The notes beneath the pieces were generated by a model that saw only the letters and a list, made by a program, of their open reading frames with translations, ran no database searches and was not told where the DNA came from. Below, piece by piece: positions 35,404-44,571 of a stretch of 64,000 bases of DNA. The stretch's first letter is position 1. Every line of letters starts with the position of its first letter. Position numbers and translations under genes: made by a program. Source of the DNA: a bacterium (lineage in GTDB: Bacteria > Gemmatimonadota > Gemmatimonadetes > Longimicrobiales > RSA9); NCBI GenBank assembly GCA_003242735.1, contig QGVH01000006.1, positions 62,001-126,000 of the forward strand, in the 5' to 3' direction.

Positions 35404-35483
35404 CCACAACCGGCGACGGCCGGAACTCGGGCCGTCTTTGTGTTTCATCCGCCAGTCTTGCCCATGCCGTGCAGGAGTGCTGC

Positions 35484-36614
35484 ATGACCTCTTCCGTGCA
35501 TCACGCCTCGGCCGCCGGCGCCGCGACGCGCGACGCCGCACTCGCCTATACGCCCGAGGTCGCTGAAGCGACCGCGCCGATCTACGAGCGGGTGCGCCAT
35601 GTGATCCCCGAAGTCGAGTGGCCGGTGCACGCACCCTACATCCACGAGATCAACCGGCTCAAACGCGAGCGCAACGCCGTCATCCTGGCGCACAACTACC
35701 AGACGCCCGAGATCTTCCACGGGATCGCCGACATCAAGGGCGACTCCCTGGAACTCGCGCGGGCCGCGGCCCGGACGGATGCGGATGTGATCGTGCTTTG
35801 CGGCGTGCACTTCATGGCGGAGACCGCCAAGCTCCTCAACCCGGAGAAGACGGTCCTCATCCCGGACCTCGGGGCGGGCTGCTCGCTGGCCGACGCGATC
35901 ACGGCGGAGGACGTCCGCGCGTTGCGGGAGCGTTACCCGGGCGTACCCGTGGTCACGTACGTCAACACGTCCGCCGCGGTGAAGGCCGAGTCGGACATCT
36001 GCTGCACCTCCGGCAACGCGGTGGAGGTGGTCCGTTCGCTCGGCGCCGAGCGCATCATCTTCCTTCCGGACGAGTACCTGGGTCGGCACGTCGCGGCGCA
36101 GACGGGCGTCGAGGTGATCCTGTGGCAGGGCCACTGCGTGGTGCACGAGCGGTTCACGGCCGCGGAGCTGCGCTCCTTCCGCCAGGCGTATCCCGGCCTG
36201 CGGATCCTCGCCCACCCCGAGTGCCCGCCGGACGTGCTGGCCGAGGCGGACTACGTCGGCTCGACGGCGGGGATGATCCGGCACGTGGGCGAGACCCGGC
36301 CCGCGCGGGTCATGCTGGTGACGGAGTGCTCGATGAGCGACAACGTCGCGGTCGCGTACCCGGAGATCGAGTTCGTGCGGCCGTGCAACCTCTGTCCCCA
36401 CATGAAGCGCATTACGCTCGCCGGCGTGCTCGAGTCGCTGCGCACCCTGACGCATCGGGTCGAGATCCCGGAGGACGTGGCGGCACGGGCGCGGGTGGCC
36501 GTCGAGCGCATGCTCGAGGTCGGACGCGGGAAGGGGGCGCACGGCGGGAACGGCGCGCGGGCCGCGGCGGGCGCCGGCGCTCGGGGGCCGCGGTCCGCCC
36601 TGGCCGCGGACTGA
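35484..36614 (+). CDS. nadA: Quinolinate synthase
   Basis: A 376-residue enzyme that condenses iminoaspartate with dihydroxyacetone phosphate to make quinolinate for NAD. It opens its catalytic part with [14 protein letters not shown]. The [4Fe-4S] ligand cysteines are in GAGCSLADA, and in CNLCPHMKR near the end; other conserved cysteines are in the [12 protein letters not shown] region. The last about 30 residues (Gly/Ala-rich) are a low-complexity tail beyond the fold. The start at 35484 has AGGAG 7 bp upstream. It is followed after 35 bp by nadC, giving a clear two-step operon. nadB is not in the window. Confidence 0.95.
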   Translation: MTSSVHHASAAGAATRDAALAYTPEVAEATAPIYERVRHVIPEVEWPVHAPYIHEINRLKRERNAVILAHNYQTPEIFHGIADIKGDSLELARAAARTDADVIVLCGVHFMAETAKLLNPEKTVLIPDLGAGCSLADAITAEDVRALRERYPGVPVVTYVNTSAAVKAESDICCTSGNAVEVVRSLGAERIIFLPDEYLGRHVAAQTGVEVILWQGHCVVHERFTAAELRSFRQAYPGLRILAHPECPPDVLAEADYVGSTAGMIRHVGETRPARVMLVTECSMSDNVAVAYPEIEFVRPCNLCPHMKRITLAGVLESLRTLTHRVEIPEDVAARARVAVERMLEVGRGKGAHGGNGARAAAGAGARGPRSALAAD

Positions 36615-36649
36615 GCCGGTCGCCACCGAAACGGACCGGGTCGGGACTC

Positions 36650-37510
36650 ATGCCTGGACTGCTGCCGCCCCTGCCGCCGCTGCTCTACGAGCCGCTGGTC
36701 CGCCGCGCGTTGCGCGAGGACCTCGGGCGCACAGGCGATCTCACCACCGACGCCGTCGTGCCGCCGGACGCCCGCGTCTCCGCCAGGATCGTCGCGCGCG
36801 CGGCCGGCCGCGTCGCGGGGCTGGACGTGGCCGCCGCCGCGTTCCGGCTGCTGGATCCCGCCGTGGAGGTGGAGGCGCACGCGCGGGATGGGGACGACGT
36901 CGTCGCAGGGACGACGCTCGCGCGCGTCACGGGCCCGGCGCGTGCGATCCTCACCGCGGAGCGGGTCTCGCTCAACTTCCTCGGCCGGCTGAGCGGGATC
37001 GCGACGGCGACGCGCGAGGCCGTGGCCGCGGCCGAGCCCTACGGCGCGCGCATCGTGTGCACGCGCAAGACGACGCCCGGGCTGCGGGCGCTCGAGAAAT
37101 ACGCCGTTCGTGCGGGCGGTGGGCGCAACCACCGCTTCGGCCTGGATGACGGCATCCTGATCAAGGACAACCACCGCGTACTCGCGGGGGGACTCGCCGC
37201 CGCGGTCGAGCGCGCCAGGGCCGCTGCGGGTCACATGGTCCGCATCGAGGTCGAGGTCGATTCCCTCGAGGAACTGGACGAGGCGCTCGCCCTGGGCGTG
37301 GACGCCGTGCTGCTCGACAACTTCGGGCTGGATGCGTTGCGGCAGGCGGTGCGGCGGGCGAAGGGCCGGGCGGTGACGGAGGCGTCCGGCGGCATCGCAC
37401 CGGGCGACGTCGCGGCCGTCGCCGCCACCGGCGTAGACCTCATCTCGCTGGGCTGGCTCACGCACAGCGCGCCGGCGCTGGACGTGGCGCTGGACGTGGA
37501 GGCGGGCTGA
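36650..37510 (+). CDS. nadC: Nicotinate-nucleotide pyrophosphorylase (quinolinate phosphoribosyltransferase)
   Basis: A 286-residue enzyme that converts quinolinate and PRPP into nicotinate mononucleotide. Visible motifs are REDLGRTGDLTT, the conserved CTRKTTPGLRALEKYAVRAGGGRNHR (substrate and phosphate contacts), DGILIKDNH, EVEVDSLEE and VLLDNF, ending with TEASGGIAPGD and GWLTHSAPALD. All expected Arg/Lys/His residues are present. It is cytoplasmic. It is 35 bp after nadA, so both are presumably co-transcribed. It converges on the phosphofructokinase gene. Confidence 0.96.
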   Translation: MPGLLPPLPPLLYEPLVRRALREDLGRTGDLTTDAVVPPDARVSARIVARAAGRVAGLDVAAAAFRLLDPAVEVEAHARDGDDVVAGTTLARVTGPARAILTAERVSLNFLGRLSGIATATREAVAAAEPYGARIVCTRKTTPGLRALEKYAVRAGGGRNHRFGLDDGILIKDNHRVLAGGLAAAVERARAAAGHMVRIEVEVDSLEELDEALALGVDAVLLDNFGLDALRQAVRRAKGRAVTEASGGIAPGDVAAVAATGVDLISLGWLTHSAPALDVALDVEAG

Positions 37511-37584
37511 GGGAGACGGCCGGCGCTGGATCGCGCGAAGCGACCCTCCGCGCCCCCGCCCCCGCCCAGCTCTCTCACGCGATC

Positions 37585-38781
37585 CTACCGCTCGCTCGTC
37601 ATGATGAACAGCGGCCGGCCCTGGAAGGTCTCGTACTTCGGCCGCAGGCGGTCGATGTTGTAGTACTCCTCGACGTTGACCACCTTCTTGTGCTCGGTCA
37701 CGAGCGAGAGCGGCACGCTGCCGTAACGGCCATCGTTGATGGCGACCAGCAGGCCGGACTTGCCGGCGAGCACCAGGTCGAGCGCCAGGTTGCCGAACGC
37801 CATCGGCACGATCGAGTCAATGGCGTCCGGGTCGCCGGAGCGCACCAGGTAGCCGAGCCGCTGGTTGACGACCTCGATGCGCTTGCCGTTGTTGTACTGC
37901 GGCGAGAGCTCCTTCAGCAGCGCAGCGATGCGGTCCCCGATGCCGCCCAGCTTGCGGTGGCCGTACTGGTCCGTCTCCTCGCTCTCGAACATGTAGTCTT
38001 CCTGGTGCACGAGACGCGCCCCCTCCGAGACGAGGACGACCGCGTAGCGGCTCGGGTTGCGGTTGCGGTCGTACACGAGCAGCTCCGTCAGGCGCTCGAT
38101 GTCGAACGGGTGCTCCGGGATCACGCACCGGTGAGCCGCGCCCGCCATGGTCGGCAGCAGGGCGGTGAAGCCGGCGTAGCGGCCGAAGACCTCGACCACG
38201 AGGAACCGCTCGTGTGAGCCCGCGCTGGTCCGCAGTCGGTTGGTCAGCTCGATCGTGCGCGTCACGCACGTGCTGAACCCGATGCAGTAGTCCGTGCCGG
38301 GCACGTCGTTGTCCATGGTCTTTGGCACGGCGACGATGCGGACGCCCTCCTGGTGCAGCCGCTGGGCGTAGCTGAGCGTATCGTCCCCGCCGATCGGGAT
38401 GAGCGTGTCGATGCCGAGCCACTCGAGGTTCTTCAGCACCTCGGGCGTGAGGTCGTTGACGTCGTCGTCGTACTTGTCCTTGAGGTGCTCGGGCACGGCC
38501 GAACGCGGGAGGAAGCTCGGGCGCGTGCGGGACGTGTGCAGGAACGTGCCGCCGGTGCGCGCCGCGCGGTTGACGACGTCCTCGGTCAACACCTGAACGT
38601 TGTTGCTGTTGTCCGCGTCCGGGTCCCGCACGAGGTCGACCAGGCCGGCCCAGCCGCGCCGGATGCCCAGCACGCGATAGCCCTCGCGCAACGCGCGGAT
38701 CGTGATGGCGCGGATCGCCGGATTCAGCCCCGGCACGTCGCCACCGCCCGTCAGGATCCCGATCGTGCCTTTCGTCGCCAT
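37585..38781 (-). CDS. 6-phosphofructokinase, residues of the pyrophosphate type
   Basis: A 398-residue phosphofructokinase. The opening TGGGDVPGLN, the catalytic PKTMDNDVPGT (TxDxD core) and GRYAGF are all present. The residue after GGD is Asp (GGDDT) where ATP-dependent enzymes have Gly, and Lys precedes TMDND. This Asp/Lys pair is the known mark of pyrophosphate-dependent or mixed enzymes. The length is close to the 400 of the clade containing Pfp and group III enzymes. It would carry out fructose-6-phosphate phosphorylation, reversibly if PPi is used. It converges with nadC. A divergent promoter region lies upstream. Confidence 0.92.
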   Translation of the reverse strand: MATKGTIGILTGGGDVPGLNPAIRAITIRALREGYRVLGIRRGWAGLVDLVRDPDADNSNNVQVLTEDVVNRAARTGGTFLHTSRTRPSFLPRSAVPEHLKDKYDDDVNDLTPEVLKNLEWLGIDTLIPIGGDDTLSYAQRLHQEGVRIVAVPKTMDNDVPGTDYCIGFSTCVTRTIELTNRLRTSAGSHERFLVVEVFGRYAGFTALLPTMAGAAHRCVIPEHPFDIERLTELLVYDRNRNPSRYAVVLVSEGARLVHQEDYMFESEETDQYGHRKLGGIGDRIAALLKELSPQYNNGKRIEVVNQRLGYLVRSGDPDAIDSIVPMAFGNLALDLVLAGKSGLLVAINDGRYGSVPLSLVTEHKKVVNVEEYYNIDRLRPKYETFQGRPLFIMTSER

Positions 38782-39072
38782 GCGTCTCCTTTGCTGCTCG
38801 TGTGGTGCACGTGGTCTATGTACGAATCGAGGCCGGAGCGGGATCGGTGGCCATGCCGGTCACGACCCGCTTGCGGCCGACGGAACCTGCTCGTTATCCA
38901 TCATACTACCGAAGCGCCGGGGTGGGGATCCGCGGCCGGCGGGGGCAGCGGGCGGTCGGGGGAGGCCAGGGGAGCGTCTCTCGGCCCGGGTGGGCCGGGG
39001 GAACAATTCCGCGCCGTCCGGCGGTATTCACGGATATCGCACGACACGGCGAGCGTCTTCCGGGAGGTCCTC

Positions 39073-39882
39073 ATGCTTCGCCTCCGTGTTCGCAGCGCCG
39101 TCCCGGCCGCCGTCCTCCTTGGCGGCCTGACCGTGGTTGCGCCGCCGCTCGAGGCGCATCCGGCCGCCGAACCCGACCCGCCGTCGGCACCTGCCCCGAT
39201 GCTCCGCGCTCCGACGGGCCCGGACTTCCTCTTCGGCGCCCCGCACGGCTCGCTCTCGCTCCGCATCGGCCGGCTGTTCGCCCGCACGGAGGGCGGTGTC
39301 TTCGAGCGCACGTTCGCCAACCTCTCGGCGGAGCCGGACGACTTCGATGGGCTCACCCTCGGCGCGGACCTCGCGCTCCGCGTGGTCGACCGCGCGGACC
39401 TGGTCGTCGGCGTGGGGTTCGCGCGAGCGACGGTCGACTCGGAGTTCAATGATTGGCTGGACGAGAACGGCCAGCCCATCCGCCAGACGACGCGGTTCCG
39501 CCAGATCCCGGTCACCCTCGGCGCCCGGCTGTACCTCACGCCCCGGGGCCGCGAGATCAGCCGGTTCGCGTGGGTCCCCGCGCGTACGACGTTCTATGTC
39601 GGCGGCGGCGCCGGCCTGATCCACCACCTCTACGAGCAGGAAGGCGAGTTCGTCGACGAGACGTCTCTCGACATCTTCGCCGATCATCTGAGCTCGAGCG
39701 GCTGGTCGTCGCTGGTGTACGTCGGCGCCGGCGCCGAGCTGCGGGTGACGACGAGCGTCGCGCTCGTCGCGGATGTCCGCTACACGCGCGGCTCGGCCCG
39801 CGCCACCGGCGACTTCAGGGAATGGGAGGACATCGGCCTGGGCGGGCTCGCCACGTCGGTCGGCGTGGCCCTGACCTTCTGA
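39073..39882 (+). CDS. Outer-membrane beta-barrel protein
   Basis: A 269-residue protein with a signal peptide (AVPAAVLLGGLTVVAPPLEA). A Pro-rich linker is followed by barrel strands (LSLRIGRLFAR, LTLGADLALRVVDRADLVVGVGFARA, TLGARLYLTP, ALVADVRYTRGSA) and a terminal VGVALTF ending in Phe. The barrel is probably 8-10 strands. GGGAGG lies 7 bp before the ATG. The next gene starts 14 bp later on the same strand, so they form a pair. Its function is unknown. Confidence 0.83.
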   Translation: MLRLRVRSAVPAAVLLGGLTVVAPPLEAHPAAEPDPPSAPAPMLRAPTGPDFLFGAPHGSLSLRIGRLFARTEGGVFERTFANLSAEPDDFDGLTLGADLALRVVDRADLVVGVGFARATVDSEFNDWLDENGQPIRQTTRFRQIPVTLGARLYLTPRGREISRFAWVPARTTFYVGGGAGLIHHLYEQEGEFVDETSLDIFADHLSSSGWSSLVYVGAGAELRVTTSVALVADVRYTRGSARATGDFREWEDIGLGGLATSVGVALTF

Positions 39883-39896
39883 CCGAGGAGGTCCGC

Positions 39897-41267
39897 ATGA
39901 TGACGCAGCGTTCCGCCCGACTCCTCGCGCTCGCGTCCGTGCTCGCGTGCGTCGCCCCGCGCGCAGCCGGAGCGCAGGGCCTCACGGACACGCGCTGGGC
40001 GCCCTGGCTCGGTTGCTGGGCCCCGGTCGCCGTGCAGCCGACCCAGTCCACGGACGAGCCCACGGCGCTGCCGCCGGCGGCGGCGCCGGAGGCGACCGCG
40101 TTGCTGTGCGTCAGCCCCGCGCCGGATGGCGCAGGCGTCGTCGTGACGACGGTGCGCAAGGGCGAAGAGCTCGCGCAGCGCACCCTCGTCGCGGACGGCG
40201 TGGAGCGCGAGGTGGAGGTCGAGGGGTGCCGCGGCGTGGAGAGCGCGCGCTGGTCCCAGGACAACGGCCGTGTGTACTACCGGACCGCGTACACGTGCGA
40301 GGGCGGAATCGGGCGGCGCTCCTCGGGCGCGACGATGATGCTGTCGAACGGCCACTGGCTGGACGCCGAGCTCGTTCAGGCCGGCGACTCGCGCGAGCTG
40401 GAGGTGCGGCGCTATCGGGCGGCGACGGACGCCGAGTACCGGGCGCACGGCCTCGAGCCGCCCGCGGGCAACGCCCTGGCGCTCGAGACCGCGCGGAAGG
40501 CGGCAGCAGCCACGATCTCCATCAGCGACGTCATCGAGGCCGTGGAGGCGGTGGACGAGGAGGTCGTCCAGGCGGTGCTGGTGGATTACGGCCGCCGTTT
40601 CCCCGTCGATGCCGAGGCGCTGGTGCGCCTCGCGGATGCCGGCGTGTCCGGGGAGACCATCGATCTGATCATCGCGCTCTCGTACCCGGAGCGGTTCGTC
40701 GTGGACCGGGGCGCGCTCGCGGTGGCGTTCCGCCCGCCCGAGGCGCAGGCGGCCGCACCCGGCGTGCGCGCCGGTGACGCGTACGGCGACGCGGCGTGGA
40801 GCTACGGCTATCCGGGCTTCTGGTCCTCGTCACGGATCTGGCGCTTCGGCTACCCGTGGGGTTTCGACGACTACCGCTACGGGTATCCAGGCTTCGATGG
40901 TCTGTACTACTGGCCGTACTCGCGGCGCTGGATCGACCCGGGCTACGGCGGGCCGATCATTGTCGTCGAGCGGAAGGAGGACGCGGGCGGCCGCGCGGTC
41001 GCCGGCGGCGGCTACACGCGCACCGACAAGACCAACTCGCGGGGCAAGGCCGTGCCCCGCGCCGGAGCCCCGCAGCCGGACATGGGCCGCAGCAGCGCCG
41101 TCGTGCCCGCCAGCGGCAGCCGGGCCACGAGCACCAGCGGCCGCGCCACCAGCAGCGGCGGCCGCGCTTCGAGCAACGGCGGCTACCGGGCGGGGGACGA
41201 CAGGGCCTCCACGGGTGACACCGGCACGCGGAAGGCGCAGCCGAGGTCGGCGGCCGGGTCGCAGTAG
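39897..41267 (+). CDS. Secreted protein with Tyr/Gly-rich segment, function unknown
   Basis: A 456-residue protein with a signal peptide ending at AAGAQ. The first domain (25-190) contains LTDTRWAPWLGCWAP and conserved Cys pairs. A helical segment with 'LVRLADAGVSGETIDLII' follows. A short Tyr/Trp/Gly-rich stretch (SYGYPGFW, RYGYPGFDGLYYWPYSRRW) comes next, then a low-complexity Ser/Gly/Arg tail after about 350. It is probably periplasmic or surface-associated. GGAGG lies 5 bp before the ATG. It is coupled with the barrel gene upstream. I do not recognise the family; the first domain may bind a ligand. Confidence 0.78.
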   Translation: MMTQRSARLLALASVLACVAPRAAGAQGLTDTRWAPWLGCWAPVAVQPTQSTDEPTALPPAAAPEATALLCVSPAPDGAGVVVTTVRKGEELAQRTLVADGVEREVEVEGCRGVESARWSQDNGRVYYRTAYTCEGGIGRRSSGATMMLSNGHWLDAELVQAGDSRELEVRRYRAATDAEYRAHGLEPPAGNALALETARKAAAATISISDVIEAVEAVDEEVVQAVLVDYGRRFPVDAEALVRLADAGVSGETIDLIIALSYPERFVVDRGALAVAFRPPEAQAAAPGVRAGDAYGDAAWSYGYPGFWSSSRIWRFGYPWGFDDYRYGYPGFDGLYYWPYSRRWIDPGYGGPIIVVERKEDAGGRAVAGGGYTRTDKTNSRGKAVPRAGAPQPDMGRSSAVVPASGSRATSTSGRATSSGGRASSNGGYRAGDDRASTGDTGTRKAQPRSAAGSQ

Positions 41268-41312
41268 AGAAGGCCGCAGAGAGACAGATGGGCGGGGCCG
41301 GCTGCGGGCGCA

Positions 41313-43178
41313 TCAAGCCGCGGCCGGCCTCAGCTTTCCCAGCCGCTGCGCGACCGCCGCACGGAGGCGCATCTCGGTCAAATAGCACGGCAGCGAGACA
41401 GCGGTCAGCGCCTCATCCGACAGCAGCGCGCGGATGTGCTCGTCCGACCAGCCGGGGGTGCCGCGCAGGAAGTGCGAGCGGATGACCAGCTCGCGCAGCG
41501 GCTGCTCCAGCCACTCCCGCACCAGGTCCTCCACCTCTCGCTGCGCCGCGGGGTTGCCCGCGTACTTCGCGCGCCAGCGCTCGATGTAGCCGGCGAAGAC
41601 GCGGAAGTCCCGGTTGATGAGCAGGGTGTTGGTCTCCGGGATGTAGCGCGCTGCGCGCTCGACCACACCGCATTCCGCCTCGCTCACCCACACCACCTCC
41701 AGCTCGAGCAACCGGTCCAGGTCCAGCTCGGGCAGCGGCGTGTCACGGTCGCTGTCGTCGCGCTTCGGCCCCTCGCGCGGCGGCGTGGCCCGCGCCTCGT
41801 CGGGCTCCGCCCCACTCCCCGGCGCGCTGCTCCGCGTCGTGGCGGCGTTCCGCTCTCGGGCGGTGGCAGGGACGTCGTCGCCATCCTGCTTGCCGTTCCG
41901 TGAACGGGGATCTGCCTCGAGCGCGAACAGCCGCCGCAGGTTCTCGGCGCTGTTCCCGCCGATGAACAGCAGGTTGGCCAGCCCCTTCATCCGCTGCTTG
42001 AACGCCTCGGTCCGGTCCCGCGCCGAGCGCCCATCCGCCACCTCCTCCATCAGCGCCAGGATCTCCGGCGGAAGGTTCTCGCGGAACCGCTCGGCCCACT
42101 CGTCCCAAGGCAGCGGCCGGCCGTTCACCAGCAACGCCGTGCGCGCGGTGTTGGGGACGACGCGGCACCTCCGCGTCACGCGCGGCTCCACATACAGCAC
42201 CACGCGCTGGTGTCCGACCGCGATGCCGAAGCTCTGGAGCTTCGCCGTGCCCGCACGGCCCGTGTACAGCTCGTAGAGCTCACCCTGGAACAGCGCGCCC
42301 ACGTGCCCGCTGGACGGGTACCGGTCCGCCAGCTCCTGCGGCACCTCCTCCGGCAGGATCCACCAGTGGGCGGTCGCATCCGGAAGGCGCACGCGCCCGC
42401 TCGCGCGGCTCACCAGGTCCAGGAAGTGCTTCATCCCGCGCACCGGCCGCACCCGCGACCGCGGCGTGCCCCAGTGCTCGCGCGCCTTCAGCTCCACCCC
42501 TTCGGGGAGCTCGAAGAAGCGACTGTTCAGATAGCGCGTCAGCCAGAGCGAACGATTCGAATCATCTGCTGCGCCGTCGGGCGGCAGCGTCGTGTCCTCC
42601 GACTCGCTCGCGCCCAGCAGCACCACCACCGTGCCGTGCTCCCGGATCAGCGCCGGCTTGAGCGATGGGGGCGCCGGCGCCCAGTAGGCCTCCTCGCCCG
42701 GGCCGCGGCCGAGCCGCTTCAGCCCGTACTGGCCCGTCTCCGGGTTGCGCCAGAGCCAGACCATCGCGCCTTCGCCCCGCTTCCACGAGAGGTACACGAT
42801 CCCCGCCGGGTTGCGCGTCGCCGCGGCGATCTTTGCGCCCACGCCGAAGTTGCCGTCATCGGCCTGCGTTCCGGCGCTGGAGGCCAGGTGGTTGATGTAC
42901 TCGACCATCTCGGGGCCGGTCATCCCCACCCCCGTGTCCACGATGCACAGCTTCGCCGCGCCGAACCGGCGGGAGTACACAGGGTCGTGATCCCACGCGA
43001 CGACGCCGTTGCCGCCGGCCCGCTGCACCGCCTGGATCGCGTTGACCGTCAGTTCGCGGACGAACTGGTCCGGCGCGCAGTCCCGCCCCAGCCGTTCGAG
43101 GAGGAACGACATGTTGCGGACTCTCAGTTCGAGGGTGGGCGCGGCGTGGGTCGGGCGGGTTTTCGCACCAGCCGGCAT
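41313..43178 (-). CDS. Standalone GHKL (Hsp90/MutL-type) ATPase with a long C-terminal region
   Basis: A 621-residue protein. The N-terminal domain has the Bergerat ATP fold: N-box RELTVNAIQAVQ, G1 DTGVGMTGPEM, and GNFGVGAKIAA as the lid/G2 motif. A central part has a second conserved block around RVVLYVEPRVTRRC, perhaps the transducer-like domain. Residues about 430-470 are low complexity. The last 130 residues form a helix-rich acidic domain (LPELDLDRLLELEVVWVSEAE). It is not histidine-kinase-like and lacks MutL or DNA-gyrase motifs. It is cytoplasmic. It stands alone, divergent from an ABC operon. A role in protein remodelling or defence is only speculation. Confidence 0.82.
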   Translation of the reverse strand: MPAGAKTRPTHAAPTLELRVRNMSFLLERLGRDCAPDQFVRELTVNAIQAVQRAGGNGVVAWDHDPVYSRRFGAAKLCIVDTGVGMTGPEMVEYINHLASSAGTQADDGNFGVGAKIAAATRNPAGIVYLSWKRGEGAMVWLWRNPETGQYGLKRLGRGPGEEAYWAPAPPSLKPALIREHGTVVVLLGASESEDTTLPPDGAADDSNRSLWLTRYLNSRFFELPEGVELKAREHWGTPRSRVRPVRGMKHFLDLVSRASGRVRLPDATAHWWILPEEVPQELADRYPSSGHVGALFQGELYELYTGRAGTAKLQSFGIAVGHQRVVLYVEPRVTRRCRVVPNTARTALLVNGRPLPWDEWAERFRENLPPEILALMEEVADGRSARDRTEAFKQRMKGLANLLFIGGNSAENLRRLFALEADPRSRNGKQDGDDVPATARERNAATTRSSAPGSGAEPDEARATPPREGPKRDDSDRDTPLPELDLDRLLELEVVWVSEAECGVVERAARYIPETNTLLINRDFRVFAGYIERWRAKYAGNPAAQREVEDLVREWLEQPLRELVIRSHFLRGTPGWSDEHIRALLSDEALTAVSLPCYLTEMRLRAAVAQRLGKLRPAAA

Positions 43179-43530
43179 GGCGACTCCTGCGACTGTGTTC
43201 GGTGTTTCTTCGGCTCGTTGTTCTACACCCGAACGCCGCGCGGGTGCGCGTCCGGCCGCCCTCGAGCAGCCGCCAAGTGCAAGGCGCTGGCGGGCTTGAC
43301 GAGTCCCGGGGCCGTTTCTACCGTTTGTTCCGGTTCCGAAACGACGGTTGCGCTCGACGCGTCGGATTCGCAGTACCGACTCATCGGGTGAGCAGGCCGC
43401 GTCGGGCGGTGCGACGCTCGGGGCGGCTTTTCTACGCCCCGTGGCCGGAGACACGCCAGTTCCACGACCCCGCCCTCGCCCCCGCCCGTTCCCTTGCCCG
43501 GGGGCGCCGGGCCGGGGAGGAGGCAAGGGA
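43179..43530. other. Intergenic, divergent promoter region
   Basis: About 350 bp between the GHKL ATPase and the ABC ATPase gene, which are read outward. One promoter-like pair for the rightward operon is listed separately. A C-rich run lies just before the ABC ribosome site. I found no convincing gene. Confidence 0.5.
43296..43324 (+). promoter_or_regulatory. Candidate promoter for the gliding-type ABC operon
   Basis: TTGACG (43296-43301), 17 bp, TACCGT (43319-43324). It is about 200 bp before the ABC ATPase start, so the leader would be long. The same TACCGT -10 was seen before nadA. Confidence 0.35.
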
Positions 43531-44571
43531 ATGATTTCGGTCGAGTCCGTCACGAAACGCTTTGGCGCGTTGACGGCGGTGGACGGCGTCAGCTTCGAGG
43601 TGCGGCGCGGCGAAGTCGTCGGGTTCCTGGGCCCGAACGGGGCGGGGAAGACGACGACGATGCGGATGCTGGCCGGCACGCTCCAGCCGGACGCGGGCGC
43701 GGTGCTCATGGATGGCCGCCCGATTTCGGAGGACCTGACCGCAGCGCGCCGGCGGATCGGCTACATGCCGGAGAGCAACGCGCTGTACACCGAGATGCTG
43801 GTCAGCGAGTACCTGGACTTCGTGGCGGAGCTGCGTGGGCTGCGGGGCCCGGACCGGCGCAGCGCGCTGCGGGACGCCGTCGAGCAGACCGGCATCGGCG
43901 ACGTCTACTACCGTCCGATCGGCCAGCTCTCCAAGGGGTACCGCCAGCGGGTGGGGCTCGCCGCGGCGATCCTGCACCGTCCGGAGGTGCTGATCCTCGA
44001 CGAGCCGACGGAGGGGCTGGACCCCAACCAGCGCGTCGAGATCCGGCGGCTGATCCGTGAGCTGGGGAAGGACCGCACGGTCATCCTGAGCACACACGTG
44101 CTGGGCGAGGTGGAAGCGACGTGCAGCCGGCTGCTGATCATCAGCCGTGGCCGCGTCGCCGCGGACGGCGGCGTGGCGGAGCTGCTGGACCGCGGGCGTG
44201 CGGGTGCACGCTACGTGGTCGAGGCCGAGGGCGACGACGTCGTCACCGCCCTCGCCGCGCTGCCCGGCGTCACGCGGCACAGCAGCGTGCGCGTGGACGG
44301 CCGCATGCGCGTGGAGCTGGTGGCGAGCGGCGACACGGATCTGAGGCCGCTGATCTTCCGCAGCGCGCTGGAGCGCGGCTGGACGCTCTGGGAGCTGCAC
44401 CGAGAGCGGCAGAGTCTCGAGGAGCTGTTCCGGGAGTTGACAGGCTCCGCAGAGCCGGGCTCCCAGGCTTCGCGCCGGGACGGGGCATCCAGCCCAGCGC
44501 AGCCTAGCGGGCGCGGAGCGCCCGTGGAGCCCGGTGTGGCGGCGTCCGCCGGAAAGGAGGCCCTGCGATGA
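43531..44571 (+). CDS. ABC transporter ATP-binding protein (GldA-like)
   Basis: A 346-residue ATPase. Walker A is GPNGAGKTT near residue 37, the signature LSKGYRQRVGLA near 137, Walker B ILILDEP near 155, and the switch His in LSTHVLGE. The C-terminal about 120 residues beyond the core are common in the GldA/NosF-type branch. GGGGAGGAGG lies upstream of the ATG. Its stop overlaps the next gene by 4 bp. It pairs with a fused GldF-GldG permease and a DUF4340 protein, so it most likely powers that membrane complex. Confidence 0.93.
   Translation: MISVESVTKRFGALTAVDGVSFEVRRGEVVGFLGPNGAGKTTTMRMLAGTLQPDAGAVLMDGRPISEDLTAARRRIGYMPESNALYTEMLVSEYLDFVAELRGLRGPDRRSALRDAVEQTGIGDVYYRPIGQLSKGYRQRVGLAAAILHRPEVLILDEPTEGLDPNQRVEIRRLIRELGKDRTVILSTHVLGEVEATCSRLLIISRGRVAADGGVAELLDRGRAGARYVVEAEGDDVVTALAALPGVTRHSSVRVDGRMRVELVASGDTDLRPLIFRSALERGWTLWELHRERQSLEELFRELTGSAEPGSQASRRDGASSPAQPSGRGAPVEPGVAASAGKEALR

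Noticed and set aside
38871..38907. TTGCGG-N18-TATCCA as a promoter for the barrel gene at 39073
   Set aside because: Both boxes are weak and the distance to the gene is about 170 bp. Such matches are expected by chance.
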